Source of the DNA: DASTQL01 sp035761805
GTDB lineage: Bacteria; Actinomycetota; Actinomycetes; Jiangellales; Jiangellaceae
DNA length: 11,207 nucleotides
Direction: 5' to 3'
Assembly: GCA_035761805.1 (NCBI GenBank)
Contig: DASTQL010000235.1
Span: forward strand, 1-11,207
Shown here: positions 1 through 9,519 of the stretch, piece by piece
Numbering within the stretch: position 1 is the first letter of the stretch
Layout of the letters: each line of letters opens with the position of its first letter
Position numbers and translations under genes: made by a program
Notes under the pieces: generated by a model
Database searches by the model: none
Told to the model about the DNA's origin: nothing
What the model saw: only the letters and a program-made list of their open reading frames with translations

Positions 1-68
1 TGCTCGAGCGCGGCCGCCTGCCCGCACCCGGGGAGCACTGGCCGTCCATCCCCTGGCCGGCGTTCTGA
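1..68 (+). CDS. 3' end of an upstream gene, possibly SCO1664 family (partial)
   Basis: An open frame enters from the left edge (codons from base 3) and stops at TGA 66-68. Only 21 codons are present; the peptide ends in WPSIPWPAF. The Trp/Pro-rich tail and the position directly upstream of mshC on the same strand suggest the actinobacterial SCO1664-type conserved protein, which lies beside mshC (SCO1663) in Streptomyces coelicolor. That identification rests on context and recalled tail composition, not on any domain seen here. Codon use is GC3-rich like the other genes, which supports real coding. The stop lies 37 nt before the mshC start. Confidence 0.5.
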   Translation, partial: LERGRLPAPGEHWPSIPWPAF

Positions 69-92
69 CCGGCCCCTCCCGGGCGGCCCGGC

Positions 93-98
93 TAGGCT
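93..98 (+). promoter_or_regulatory. -10 box of mshC (leaderless promoter)
   Basis: TAGGCT at 93-98 fits the actinobacterial housekeeping -10 pattern TANNNT. The mshC ATG starts 7 nt after it, where the first transcribed base is expected, so the transcript would begin at or within a base of the start codon. The bases between (CGCGCGC-type) hold no Shine-Dalgarno sequence. No good -35 hexamer is seen at 17-19 nt spacing; CTGACC at 65-70 is the nearest partial match, but its 22-nt spacing is too long. The call is an inference from position and motif. Confidence 0.55.
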
Positions 99-105
99 CG
101 CGCGC

Positions 106-1335
106 ATGCGTTCCTGGCCGTCTCCGGACCTGCCGCGGGTCCCGGGGACCGGCCTGCCGGTGCGCGTCCACGACACCGCCGCCGGTACGGTGCGGAGCAT
201 TGCGCCCGGGCCCGTGGCCCGGATGTACGTGTGCGGCATCACCCCGTACGACGCCACCCATCTCGGCCACGCCGCCACGTACGTCGCGTTCGACCTGCTG
301 AACCGCGCGTGGCGGGATGCGGGGCACGACGTCCGCTACGTCCAGAACGTGACGGACGTCGACGACCCTCTGCTCGAGCGCGCCGTCGAGCGGGGTGAGG
401 ACTGGCGCGAGGTCGCCGACCGCGAGACGGCGCTGTTCCGGGCCGACATGACGGCGCTGCGGGTGCTGCCGCCGACCGACTACGTCGGCGCGGTCGAGTC
501 CATCCCGCTCGTGGTGGAGGTGGTGGAGCGGCTGCGAGAACGCGGTGCGGTCTACGAGCTGGGCGGCGACCTCTACTTCTCCGTGGCGTCCGACGCCCGC
601 TTCGGGGCCCTGGCCGGGCTCTCGCTGCCGGCCATGGTCGACGCCTTCCGGGAGCGTGGCGGCGACCCCGACCGCCCGGGGAAGAAGGACCCGCTGGACT
701 GCCTGCTCTGGCACCGGGAGCGACCGGAGGAGCCGTCCTGGGAGGCCGCGCTGGGACGCGGACGCCCGGGGTGGCACGTCGAGTGCACTGCCATCGCGCT
801 GCACCACCTGGGCATGGGCCTCGACGTTCAGGGCGGCGGGACGGACCTCGCCTTCCCGCACCACGAGATGTGCGCCTCCCAGGCGCACGTGGCCGAGGCG
901 GCCTGGCCCTTTGCGCGCGCCTACGTCCACACCGGGATGGTGGGCCTGGACGGCGAGAAGATGTCCAAGTCCCGCGGGAACCTGGTCTTCGTGTCCCGGC
1001 TGCGCGAGGACGGCGTCGACCCGATGGCCGTACGCCTGGCCCTGCTGGCCCACCACTACCGTGCCGACTGGGAGTGGGACGACGCCGACCTCCGCGCCGC
1101 TGCCGGTCGGCTCGACCGGTGGCGGGCCGCTACCGCCCTCCCGGCCGGCCCACCCGCGGCGCCCGTCCTCGACGGGGTGCGTCGACGCGTGTCGGACGAC
1201 CTGGATGCCCCCGCCGCCCTGCGGGCGGTGGACCGCTGGGTCACCGAGGCCCTGGCCCGGGGTGGCAACGACCCGGCGGCCCCGACGGCGGTCGCCGCGA
1301 TCACGGACGCCCTGCTCGGGATCGCGCTTCGCTGA
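106..1335 (+). CDS. mshC: Cysteine:GlcN-Ins ligase MshC (mycothiol biosynthesis)
   Basis: This cytosolic enzyme joins L-cysteine to 1D-myo-inositol 2-amino-2-deoxy-alpha-D-glucopyranoside using ATP, the third committed step of mycothiol synthesis. The 409-aa product is a class I aminoacyl-tRNA-synthetase-like protein related to CysRS. It carries YVCGITPYDATHLGH (residues 41-55, a HIGH-type motif), WHVEC (C227), FPHHE (250-254) and KMSKS (285-289). C43, C227 and H252 match the zinc-binding residues known from mycobacterial MshC, which hold the cysteine thiol. Length is close to the roughly 414 aa of the M. tuberculosis protein, and the N-terminal MRSWP resembles its MQSWY, which fixes the ATG at 106. 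It is distinguished from true CysRS by the ITPYDATHLGHA signature and the lack of the CysRS C-terminal tRNA-binding extension. It is convergent with the PAC2 gene, 4 nt apart. The reading frame is intact. Confidence 0.96.
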   Translation: MRSWPSPDLPRVPGTGLPVRVHDTAAGTVRSIAPGPVARMYVCGITPYDATHLGHAATYVAFDLLNRAWRDAGHDVRYVQNVTDVDDPLLERAVERGEDWREVADRETALFRADMTALRVLPPTDYVGAVESIPLVVEVVERLRERGAVYELGGDLYFSVASDARFGALAGLSLPAMVDAFRERGGDPDRPGKKDPLDCLLWHRERPEEPSWEAALGRGRPGWHVECTAIALHHLGMGLDVQGGGTDLAFPHHEMCASQAHVAEAAWPFARAYVHTGMVGLDGEKMSKSRGNLVFVSRLREDGVDPMAVRLALLAHHYRADWEWDDADLRAAAGRLDRWRAATALPAGPPAAPVLDGVRRRVSDDLDAPAALRAVDRWVTEALARGGNDPAAPTAVAAITDALLGIALR

Positions 1336-1344
1336 GCCGTCAGC
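1331..1344. terminator. Stop-codon-spanning hairpin between convergent genes (possible bidirectional terminator)
   Basis: GCTGA-GCCG-TCAGC is a perfect 5-bp inverted repeat with a 4-nt loop. Its arms contain the mshC stop (TGA 1333-1335) and the minus-strand PAC2 stop (TCA 1340-1342 as read on plus). The stem is short and no U-tract follows on either strand: CCCCCC follows on plus. Intrinsic termination is therefore plausible but weak. No stronger terminator is visible in the 4-nt gap between these genes. Confidence 0.3.
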
Positions 1345-2197
1345 CCCCCTCGCCCTCCGGGCCGCGTCGGCGCAGGTAGCGCTCGAACTCGCGGGCGATG
1401 TGCTCACCGGACGCCTCCGGGAGCTCCGTCGTGTCCCGTGCCCGCTCCAGCCGCTGCACGTAGTCGGCGATCTCCTCGTCCTCGCCGGCCAGCTCGTCGA
1501 CCCCGCGCTCCCACGCGCGGGCGTCCTCCGGCAGGTCACCGAGGGGGACGGCCAGGTCGAGCATCTCCTCCACGTGCCGAAGCAGGGCCAGGGTGGCCTT
1601 GGGACAGGGGGGCTGCGCCACGTAGTGGGGGACCGCTGCCCAGAAGGACACCGATGGCAGGCCGGCCCGCGCGGCGGAGTCCTGGAGCACACCCACGATT
1701 CCCGTCGGCCCCTCGTACCTGGACGGCTCCAGGCCGAGCGAGCGCCCGAGCCCCGGATCGCTGCTCGTCCCCGTGACCGGCACCGGTCTGGTGTGGGGCA
1801 CGTCGGCGAGCAGGGCGCCGAGCGAGACCACGGCCTCGACCCGCAGCTGCGAGCACAGCTCCAGGATCTCGCCGCAGAAGGACCGCCACCGCATGTTGGG
1901 CTCGATGCCCCGCACCAGGACGAGGTCGCGACGGCCGCCCGCCGACCGGGCGAGCCCCACCCGCGTGGTCGGCCACTCCAGCCGTCGCACGCCGGACTCG
2001 TCGACGGCCACCATCGGCCGGCTGACCTGGAAGTCGTAGTAGTCCTCGGGGTCGAGCGCGGCTACCGGCTCGGCCGAGAAGGCCGTCTCCATGTGCTCCA
2101 CCGCCCCGGTCGCCGCGTCGCCGGCGTCGTTCCATCCCTCGAATGCCGCCACCAGGACAGGGTCGACCAGCTCCGGGACGCCCTCCAGCTCGACCAC
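1340..2197 (-). CDS. PAC2-family protein (proteasome assembly chaperone-like)
   Basis: The 285-aa protein has the N-terminal hallmark of actinobacterial PAC2 (DUF75) proteins, VAAFEGWNDAGDAA, at about residues 16-29. It ends with an acidic helical region and an EFERYLRRR-type tail (about 269-277), usual for this group. The fold resembles archaeal and eukaryotic proteasome assembly chaperones, but the function of the bacterial family members is unknown. No signal peptide or membrane segment is seen. The start is GTG at 2197, supported by the start MVELEGVPEL, which matches homologues as I recall them, and by AGGAGG at 2207-2202 (minus) with a rather short 4-nt spacing. The gene converges on mshC and is divergent from metH. 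The recalled M. tuberculosis homologue is Rv2125 (about 290 aa), next to metH. Family assignment is firm; biological role is not known. Confidence 0.9.
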   Translation of the reverse strand: MVELEGVPELVDPVLVAAFEGWNDAGDAATGAVEHMETAFSAEPVAALDPEDYYDFQVSRPMVAVDESGVRRLEWPTTRVGLARSAGGRRDLVLVRGIEPNMRWRSFCGEILELCSQLRVEAVVSLGALLADVPHTRPVPVTGTSSDPGLGRSLGLEPSRYEGPTGIVGVLQDSAARAGLPSVSFWAAVPHYVAQPPCPKATLALLRHVEEMLDLAVPLGDLPEDARAWERGVDELAGEDEEIADYVQRLERARDTTELPEASGEHIAREFERYLRRRGPEGEGG

Positions 2198-2222
2198 GTC
2201 ACCTCCTCGCCCGCCGACGGCC

Positions 2223-2228
2223 AGCGTA
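2223..2228 (-). promoter_or_regulatory. Candidate -10 box of the PAC2 gene
   Basis: Read on the minus strand, TACGCT (2228-2223) fits TANNNT and would place the transcription start near 2216, giving a leader of about 19 nt that contains the AGGAGG ribosome-binding site at 2207-2202. No clear -35 hexamer is seen at the expected distance. This gene therefore has a normal led transcript, unlike its leaderless neighbours mshC and metH. Confidence 0.4.
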
Positions 2229-2237
2229 GAGCCTGAC

Positions 2238-2252
2238 GTCCGGTTCCCGGAC
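2238..2252. promoter_or_regulatory. Dyad GTCCGG-TTC-CCGGAC between divergent promoters (candidate operator)
   Basis: A perfect 6-bp inverted repeat with a 3-nt centre lies in the 94-bp gap between the PAC2 and metH starts. Its centre (2245) is about 47 nt upstream of the inferred metH transcription start and about 29 nt upstream of the inferred PAC2 start. A bound dimeric regulator would thus overlap the PAC2 -35 region and sit just behind the metH promoter. GC-rich palindromes of this length also occur by chance in such DNA, and no known regulator motif is recognised. Confidence 0.3.
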
Positions 2253-2279
2253 CACCCGGAGCGCGCCCCGTCCCCCCGC

Positions 2280-2285
2280 TAGCCT
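2280..2285 (+). promoter_or_regulatory. -10 box of metH (leaderless promoter)
   Basis: TAGCCT at 2280-2285 is followed by 6 nt and then the metH ATG at 2292, the distance at which transcription normally begins. The 6 nt (GGCGGC) leave no room for a Shine-Dalgarno sequence or a riboswitch leader. The arrangement nearly repeats that of mshC (TAGGCT, 7 nt, ATG). No convincing -35 element is seen. Confidence 0.55.
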
Positions 2286-2291
2286 GGCGGC

Positions 2292-5765
<3,474 letters not shown>

Positions 5766-5915
5766 CGGGGCCGCGACCGGTGTGAGCCCGGCTCGTTGCC
5801 CAATCGCAACCAAGGTGATGGCCCAGGCGTGATCGGCTCGGGCCACGCGGTGATTAGGGTCGGTCGGCACGCCGGCCTGACCGGGTTGGCGACTCCCGTA
5901 CACCGAGGTGGGGAA
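5766..5915 (+). promoter_or_regulatory. Promoter/leader region of the dpp-like operon
   Basis: These 150 nt separate metH from the binding-protein gene. TAGGGT at 5855-5860 is a candidate -10 box, giving a start near 5867 and a leader of about 50 nt. Upstream are two inverted repeats: GTTGC-N6-GCAAC (5795-5810) and GCGTG-N12-CACGC (5827-5848), the latter overlapping the expected -35 position. Either could be an operator. GAGGTG at 5905-5910 is a good ribosome-binding site, 5 nt from the ATG. No strong intrinsic terminator for metH is visible; GAGCC-C-GGCTC at 5784-5794 is a dyad with too small a loop to be a simple hairpin. Read-through from metH cannot be excluded. Confidence 0.4.
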
Positions 5916-7583
5916 ATGCGACACCACAGCCTGTCCCGACGGCTGCTCGCGCTCTCCGCCGGCACCGTCATGGTCGCCGGACTCGCCGCCTGCGGCGGCG
6001 ACGACGGCGACGAGGGCGAGGCCGGCGAGGGTGGGGGCGGCACACTCGTCTTCGGCGGGTCCGCGGACCCGGTGATCCTGGACGGGGCGTACGTCAGCGA
6101 CGGAGAGTCGCTGCGGGCCATCCGCCAGATCTTCGAGACGCTGGTGACCACGGAGGAGGGCGGCACCGAGATCGAGGGCCTGCTCGCCCAGGACTGGGAG
6201 GCGAGCGACGACGGGCTGGAGTGGACCTTCAACCTCCAGGAGGACGTCACCTTCCACGACGGCGAGCCCTTCGACGCCGAGGCCGTCTGCTTCAACTTCG
6301 ACCGCTGGTACAACTTCGAGGGCGTCCTGCAGAGCCCCGCGGTCTCGTACTACTGGAGCACCGTCATGGGCGGGTTCGCCCAGAACGAGGACCCCAACCT
6401 CGGTGAGAGCCTGTACGCGGGATGCGAGGCGCCCGACGAGGGCACCGCGGTCATCACGCTGACCCGCCCCTCGTCCGCCTTCCTCACCGCGATGTCCCTC
6501 CCGTCGTTCTCGATCGCCAGCCCCGCGGCCCTCGAGGAGGGTGGGGCCGACGAGGTCTCCGGCACCGGTGACGCGCCGTCCTTCGAGGGCACGTTCGGCT
6601 ACGAGAACCCCGCGGGGACGGGCCCGTTCCAGCTGGAGTCCTGGGACCGCGGGTCGCGGCTGACCCTGTCCCGGTACGACGACTACTGGGGCGAGCCGGC
6701 ACAGCTCGACACGCTGGTCTTCTCCGTCATCGCCGACGGCCCGGCCCGCCGACAGGCTCTCGAGGCCGGCGACATCGACGGCTACGACCTGGTCGACCCG
6801 GCGGACGTCGACGCCCTGGAGGAGGCCGGCTTCCAGATCCTGCGCCGCCCCGCCTTCAACGTGGGCTACGTCGGCTTCAACCAGGCCCTGCCACCGATGG
6901 ACAACCCGCAGATCCGCCAGGCGATCGCACACGCGATCAACCGCGAGAACCTGCTGCAGACCAACTACCCCGAGGGCGCTGCGGTGGCCACGCAGTTCAT
7001 GCCACCGGATCTCTTCGGCTACGCGGATGACGTCACCGAGTACGAGTACGACCCGGAGCGTGCCCAACAGCTCATCGCCGAGTCGGGTGTGACGGACCTG
7101 ACGCTCGACTTCTGGTACCCCACCGACGTCTCCCGTCCGTACATGCCCAACCCGCAGGCGAACTGGGAGCTCATGCGGACCGACCTCGAGGCCGTCGGCT
7201 TCACGATCACTCCGCAGACCGCCCCCTGGAACCCCCAGTACCTCGACCAGGTGGACGGCGGCAACGCCCAGATGTACCTGCTCGGCTGGACCGGCGACTT
7301 CGGCGACCCGGACAACTTCATCGGGACCTTCTTCCAGCAGCAGCAGCCGCAGTGGGGCTTCGACAACCCGGAGATCTTCGACGTGCTCAACCGGGCCGAG
7401 GCCGAGACCGACGAGGAGGCCCGGGTCGAGCTCTACCAGGAGGCCAACCGGTTGATCATGGACTACCTCCCCGGCCTCCCGTACGTCCACACCGAGCCCG
7501 CGATCGCCCTCCGCGAGGGTGTCGAGGGCCTCGTCCCCGACCCGGTCACGAACGAGCGCTTCGTCGGCGTCTCCATCGACTGA
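5916..7583 (+). CDS. ABC transporter substrate-binding lipoprotein, family 5 (DppA/OppA-like)
   Basis: This is the extracytoplasmic receptor of the importer encoded downstream. The 555-aa product has a lipoprotein signal peptide: basic start (RHHSLSRR), hydrophobic core, and lipobox LAAC with the lipidated cysteine at C26. A flexible Gly/Asp/Glu-rich tether follows (about 27-42), then a full-length family-5 solute-binding domain beginning TLVFGGSADP and including the FHDGEPFDAEAV region near residues 112-124. The ATG at 5916 is chosen because it gives this signal peptide and has GAGGTG 5 nt upstream; the frame is open 40 codons further upstream to a TTG, but that extension would bury the signal peptide. 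Family-5 proteins bind peptides and sometimes nickel, opines, sugars or haem, and the ligand cannot be read from this sequence. The gene is first in the operon, with 17 nt before the permease gene. Confidence 0.92.
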   Translation: MRHHSLSRRLLALSAGTVMVAGLAACGGDDGDEGEAGEGGGGTLVFGGSADPVILDGAYVSDGESLRAIRQIFETLVTTEEGGTEIEGLLAQDWEASDDGLEWTFNLQEDVTFHDGEPFDAEAVCFNFDRWYNFEGVLQSPAVSYYWSTVMGGFAQNEDPNLGESLYAGCEAPDEGTAVITLTRPSSAFLTAMSLPSFSIASPAALEEGGADEVSGTGDAPSFEGTFGYENPAGTGPFQLESWDRGSRLTLSRYDDYWGEPAQLDTLVFSVIADGPARRQALEAGDIDGYDLVDPADVDALEEAGFQILRRPAFNVGYVGFNQALPPMDNPQIRQAIAHAINRENLLQTNYPEGAAVATQFMPPDLFGYADDVTEYEYDPERAQQLIAESGVTDLTLDFWYPTDVSRPYMPNPQANWELMRTDLEAVGFTITPQTAPWNPQYLDQVDGGNAQMYLLGWTGDFGDPDNFIGTFFQQQQPQWGFDNPEIFDVLNRAEAETDEEARVELYQEANRLIMDYLPGLPYVHTEPAIALREGVEGLVPDPVTNERFVGVSID

Positions 7584-7585
7584 CG

Positions 7586-7599
7586 GGGTCGCCCGACCC
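7586..7599 (+). other. Intercistronic hairpin before the dppB-like start
   Basis: GGGTC-GCCC-GACCC forms a 5-bp GC-rich stem with a 4-nt loop in the 17-nt gap between the binding-protein stop (7583) and the permease ATG (7601). The left arm includes most of the only purine-rich stretch (GGGG, 7585-7588) that could serve as a ribosome-binding site. It may protect the upstream mRNA end or limit permease translation. A stem this short can arise by chance in GC-rich DNA. Confidence 0.35.
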
Positions 7600-7600
7600 G

Positions 7601-8605
7601 ATGCTGCGTTTCGTCGTCCGGCGGCTGTTCCAGCTCGTCCCGATCCTGTTCGGGCTGTCGCTGCTGCTCTTCTTCTGGGTCCGCGCGCTGCCGGGAGGCA
7701 CCGCGGTCGCCCTGCTGGGGGAGCGGGCGACGCCGGAGACGATCGCACAGATCGAACGGCTGTACGGGCTGGACCGCCCGATCTGGCAGCAGTACCTGTC
7801 CTTCCTGGGGCGGGCGGTCCGGCTGGACTTCGGCAACAGCGTCCGCACCAACCGACCCGTCGTCGAGGAGATGCTGCGGACCTTCCCCGCGACGATCGAG
7901 CTCGCGCTCGCGGCCCTGACCTTCGCCATCGTCGTCGGGATCCCGCTCGGCTACTTCGCCGCCCGCCGCTACGGCGGGTGGCTGGACAGCGTCACCGTCT
8001 CGGCGTCGCTGCTCGGGGTGGCGGTCCCGGTGTTCTTCCTCGCCTACATCCTCAAGTACGTGTTCGCGGTGCAGCTCGGCTGGCTGCCCACGGCAGGGCG
8101 GCAGGATCCCCGGGTGGACGCCGAGCACCCGACCGGCTTCTACGTGCTGGACGGGATCGTCACCGGCAACCCGGCCGCCACCTGGGACGCCGTCGAGCAC
8201 CTCATCCTGCCTGCGATCGCGCTGGGGTCCATCCCGCTGGCGATCATCGTGCGCATCACCCGGGCCAGCGTCCTGGACGTGGTCAACGAGGACTACGTCC
8301 GGACCGCCGAGGCCAAGGGCCTGCTCGCCCGGACGATCACCCGGCGGCACGTGCTGCGCAACGCGCTGCTCCCGGTCGTCACCGTCATCGGGCTGCAGGC
8401 CGGCCTGCTCTTCTCCGGAGCGATCCTCACCGAGAAAGTCTTCGGCTTCCCCGGCGTGGGCAACTTCATCTACGAGGCGATCTCGTTCCGCGACTACGCG
8501 GTGCTGCAGGGCTTCATCCTGGTGATCGCGGCGGTGTACGTGCTCGTCAACCTCGCCGTGGACGTCTCCTACGGCCTGATCGACCCGAGGGTGAGGGTCC
8601 GGTGA
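7601..8605 (+). CDS. ABC transporter permease, DppB/OppB-like
   Basis: This is the first inner-membrane channel subunit of the importer. The 334-aa product starts MLRFVVRRLFQLVPILFGLS, the typical DppB N-terminus with the first membrane helix at about 9-28. Five further helices are predicted at about 99-121, 133-157, 200-219, 257-278 and 303-324. Between helices 4 and 5 is the EAA loop that docks on the ATPases (about 230-250, EDYVRTAEAKGL then RRHVLRNALLP), followed by the family-typical GAILTEKVFGFPGVG (273-287). Length is usual for the family. ATG 7601 is chosen because it gives the standard N-terminus; its ribosome-binding site is poor and partly in a hairpin, so translation probably depends on the upstream gene. 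The end overlaps the next gene by 4 nt. Confidence 0.93.
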   Translation: MLRFVVRRLFQLVPILFGLSLLLFFWVRALPGGTAVALLGERATPETIAQIERLYGLDRPIWQQYLSFLGRAVRLDFGNSVRTNRPVVEEMLRTFPATIELALAALTFAIVVGIPLGYFAARRYGGWLDSVTVSASLLGVAVPVFFLAYILKYVFAVQLGWLPTAGRQDPRVDAEHPTGFYVLDGIVTGNPAATWDAVEHLILPAIALGSIPLAIIVRITRASVLDVVNEDYVRTAEAKGLLARTITRRHVLRNALLPVVTVIGLQAGLLFSGAILTEKVFGFPGVGNFIYEAISFRDYAVLQGFILVIAAVYVLVNLAVDVSYGLIDPRVRVR

Positions 8606-9519
8606 GCCTGGCGGAGATCGAGGCCGAGACCGAGAGCAAGCGGGTCGGCGAGGAGACCGGGGGCAGCCTCGGACGCGAGGCGTGGAAACGGCTGCGCCGC
8701 GACCCGGTCGCCATCATCGGCTTCGTCCTCATCGCCTTCTTCGTGCTGGTGGCGCTGTTCGCCCCGCTCCTCGCGCCGTACGCGCCGGACGCGCAGCCGG
8801 GCGCGGGCACGATCACCCCCACCAACATCCCGGGCCCGTCCGCCGAGCACTGGTTCGGGCTCGACGAGCTGGGGCGCGACGAGTTCAGCAGGGTCGTCTA
8901 CGGCGCTCGCCAGTCGCTGCTCGTCGGTGTGGTCTCGCTCATCCTCGGCATGAGCCTGGGACTGCTGATGGGCTTCCTGGCCGGGGCATTCGGCGGCAAG
9001 GTCGACACCGTCGTCATGCGGCTCGTCGACGTGATGCTGGCGATCCCCGGGCTGCTGCTGGCCATCGCGATCGCCGCGGTCATGGGCCCCAGCCTGCTGT
9101 CGGTGATGATCGCGATCGCGGCGATCAACGTCCCCATCTTCGCCCGCCTGCTGCGCGGGCAGATGCTGGCGCAGCGTGAGGCCGACTACGTGCTGGCCGC
9201 CCAGTCGCTCGGCGTCCGCCGGCGCTCGATCATGCTGGGACACGTCCTGCCCAACTCGGTCAGCCCGGTGATCGTCCAGGGCACGCTGACCCTGGCGACG
9301 GCGATCATCGAAGCGGCCGCCCTGTCCTTCCTCGGGCTCGGCAGCGCCGACCCGGGCGTGCCGGAGTGGGGCCGCATGCTCGCGAGCACCCAGCGCTACC
9401 TGGCGAGCGCGCCGCACCTCGCGTTCTTCCCCGGCACGGCCATCGTCATCGCCGCCCTGGGCTTCACCCTCCTGGGCGAGCGGCTGCGCGAGGCCCTCGA
9501 CCCGAAGTACCGCCGATGA
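8602..9519 (+). CDS. ABC transporter permease, DppC/OppC-like
   Basis: This is the second membrane channel subunit, pairing with the DppB-like protein. The 305-aa product has a polar N-terminal tail (1-33), a first helix at about 36-58 and the extracytoplasmic HWFGLDELGRDEFSRVVYGAR (83-103) that marks DppC/OppC proteins. The transmembrane core follows, with the EAA loop at about 194-217 (ADYVLAAQSLGVRRRSIMLG then HVLP). It ends LGERLREALDPKYRR, a standard family C-terminus. The start is GTG at 8602, in a GTGA overlap with the permease stop, with GAGGG at 8593-8597 as ribosome-binding site. The frame is open far upstream, but that stretch lies inside dppB and does not look like DppC. It overlaps the ATPase gene by ATGA. 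Confidence 0.93.
   Translation: MSLAEIEAETESKRVGEETGGSLGREAWKRLRRDPVAIIGFVLIAFFVLVALFAPLLAPYAPDAQPGAGTITPTNIPGPSAEHWFGLDELGRDEFSRVVYGARQSLLVGVVSLILGMSLGLLMGFLAGAFGGKVDTVVMRLVDVMLAIPGLLLAIAIAAVMGPSLLSVMIAIAAINVPIFARLLRGQMLAQREADYVLAAQSLGVRRRSIMLGHVLPNSVSPVIVQGTLTLATAIIEAAALSFLGLGSADPGVPEWGRMLASTQRYLASAPHLAFFPGTAIVIAALGFTLLGERLREALDPKYRR

Noticed and set aside
106..1335. Cysteinyl-tRNA synthetase (cysS) as the identity of the first full gene
   Set aside because: The fold and motifs are shared, but the ITPYDATHLGHA signature, the about 409-aa length, the missing tRNA-binding extension and the PAC2/metH context all point to MshC.
545..2236. A 563-codon plus-strand open frame across mshC and the PAC2 gene
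   Set aside because: It runs out of frame through mshC and then antisense to PAC2. The translation is Arg/Pro/Thr/Ser-rich with no domain, and both real genes explain the DNA.
2198..2291. Cobalamin or SAM riboswitch upstream of metH
   Set aside because: The gap is 94 bp and the inferred transcript starts at the ATG. No B12-box or SAM riboswitch core is visible.
5796..5915. A 40-codon N-terminal extension of the binding protein from a TTG
   Set aside because: It would place 40 residues before a clear lipoprotein signal peptide and would run through the likely promoter. The ATG at 5916 has a good ribosome-binding site and gives a normal lipobox at C26.
5766..5915. Strong intrinsic terminator after metH
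   Set aside because: No long GC stem followed by a T-run is present. The dyads found are short or have loops too small to form a simple hairpin.
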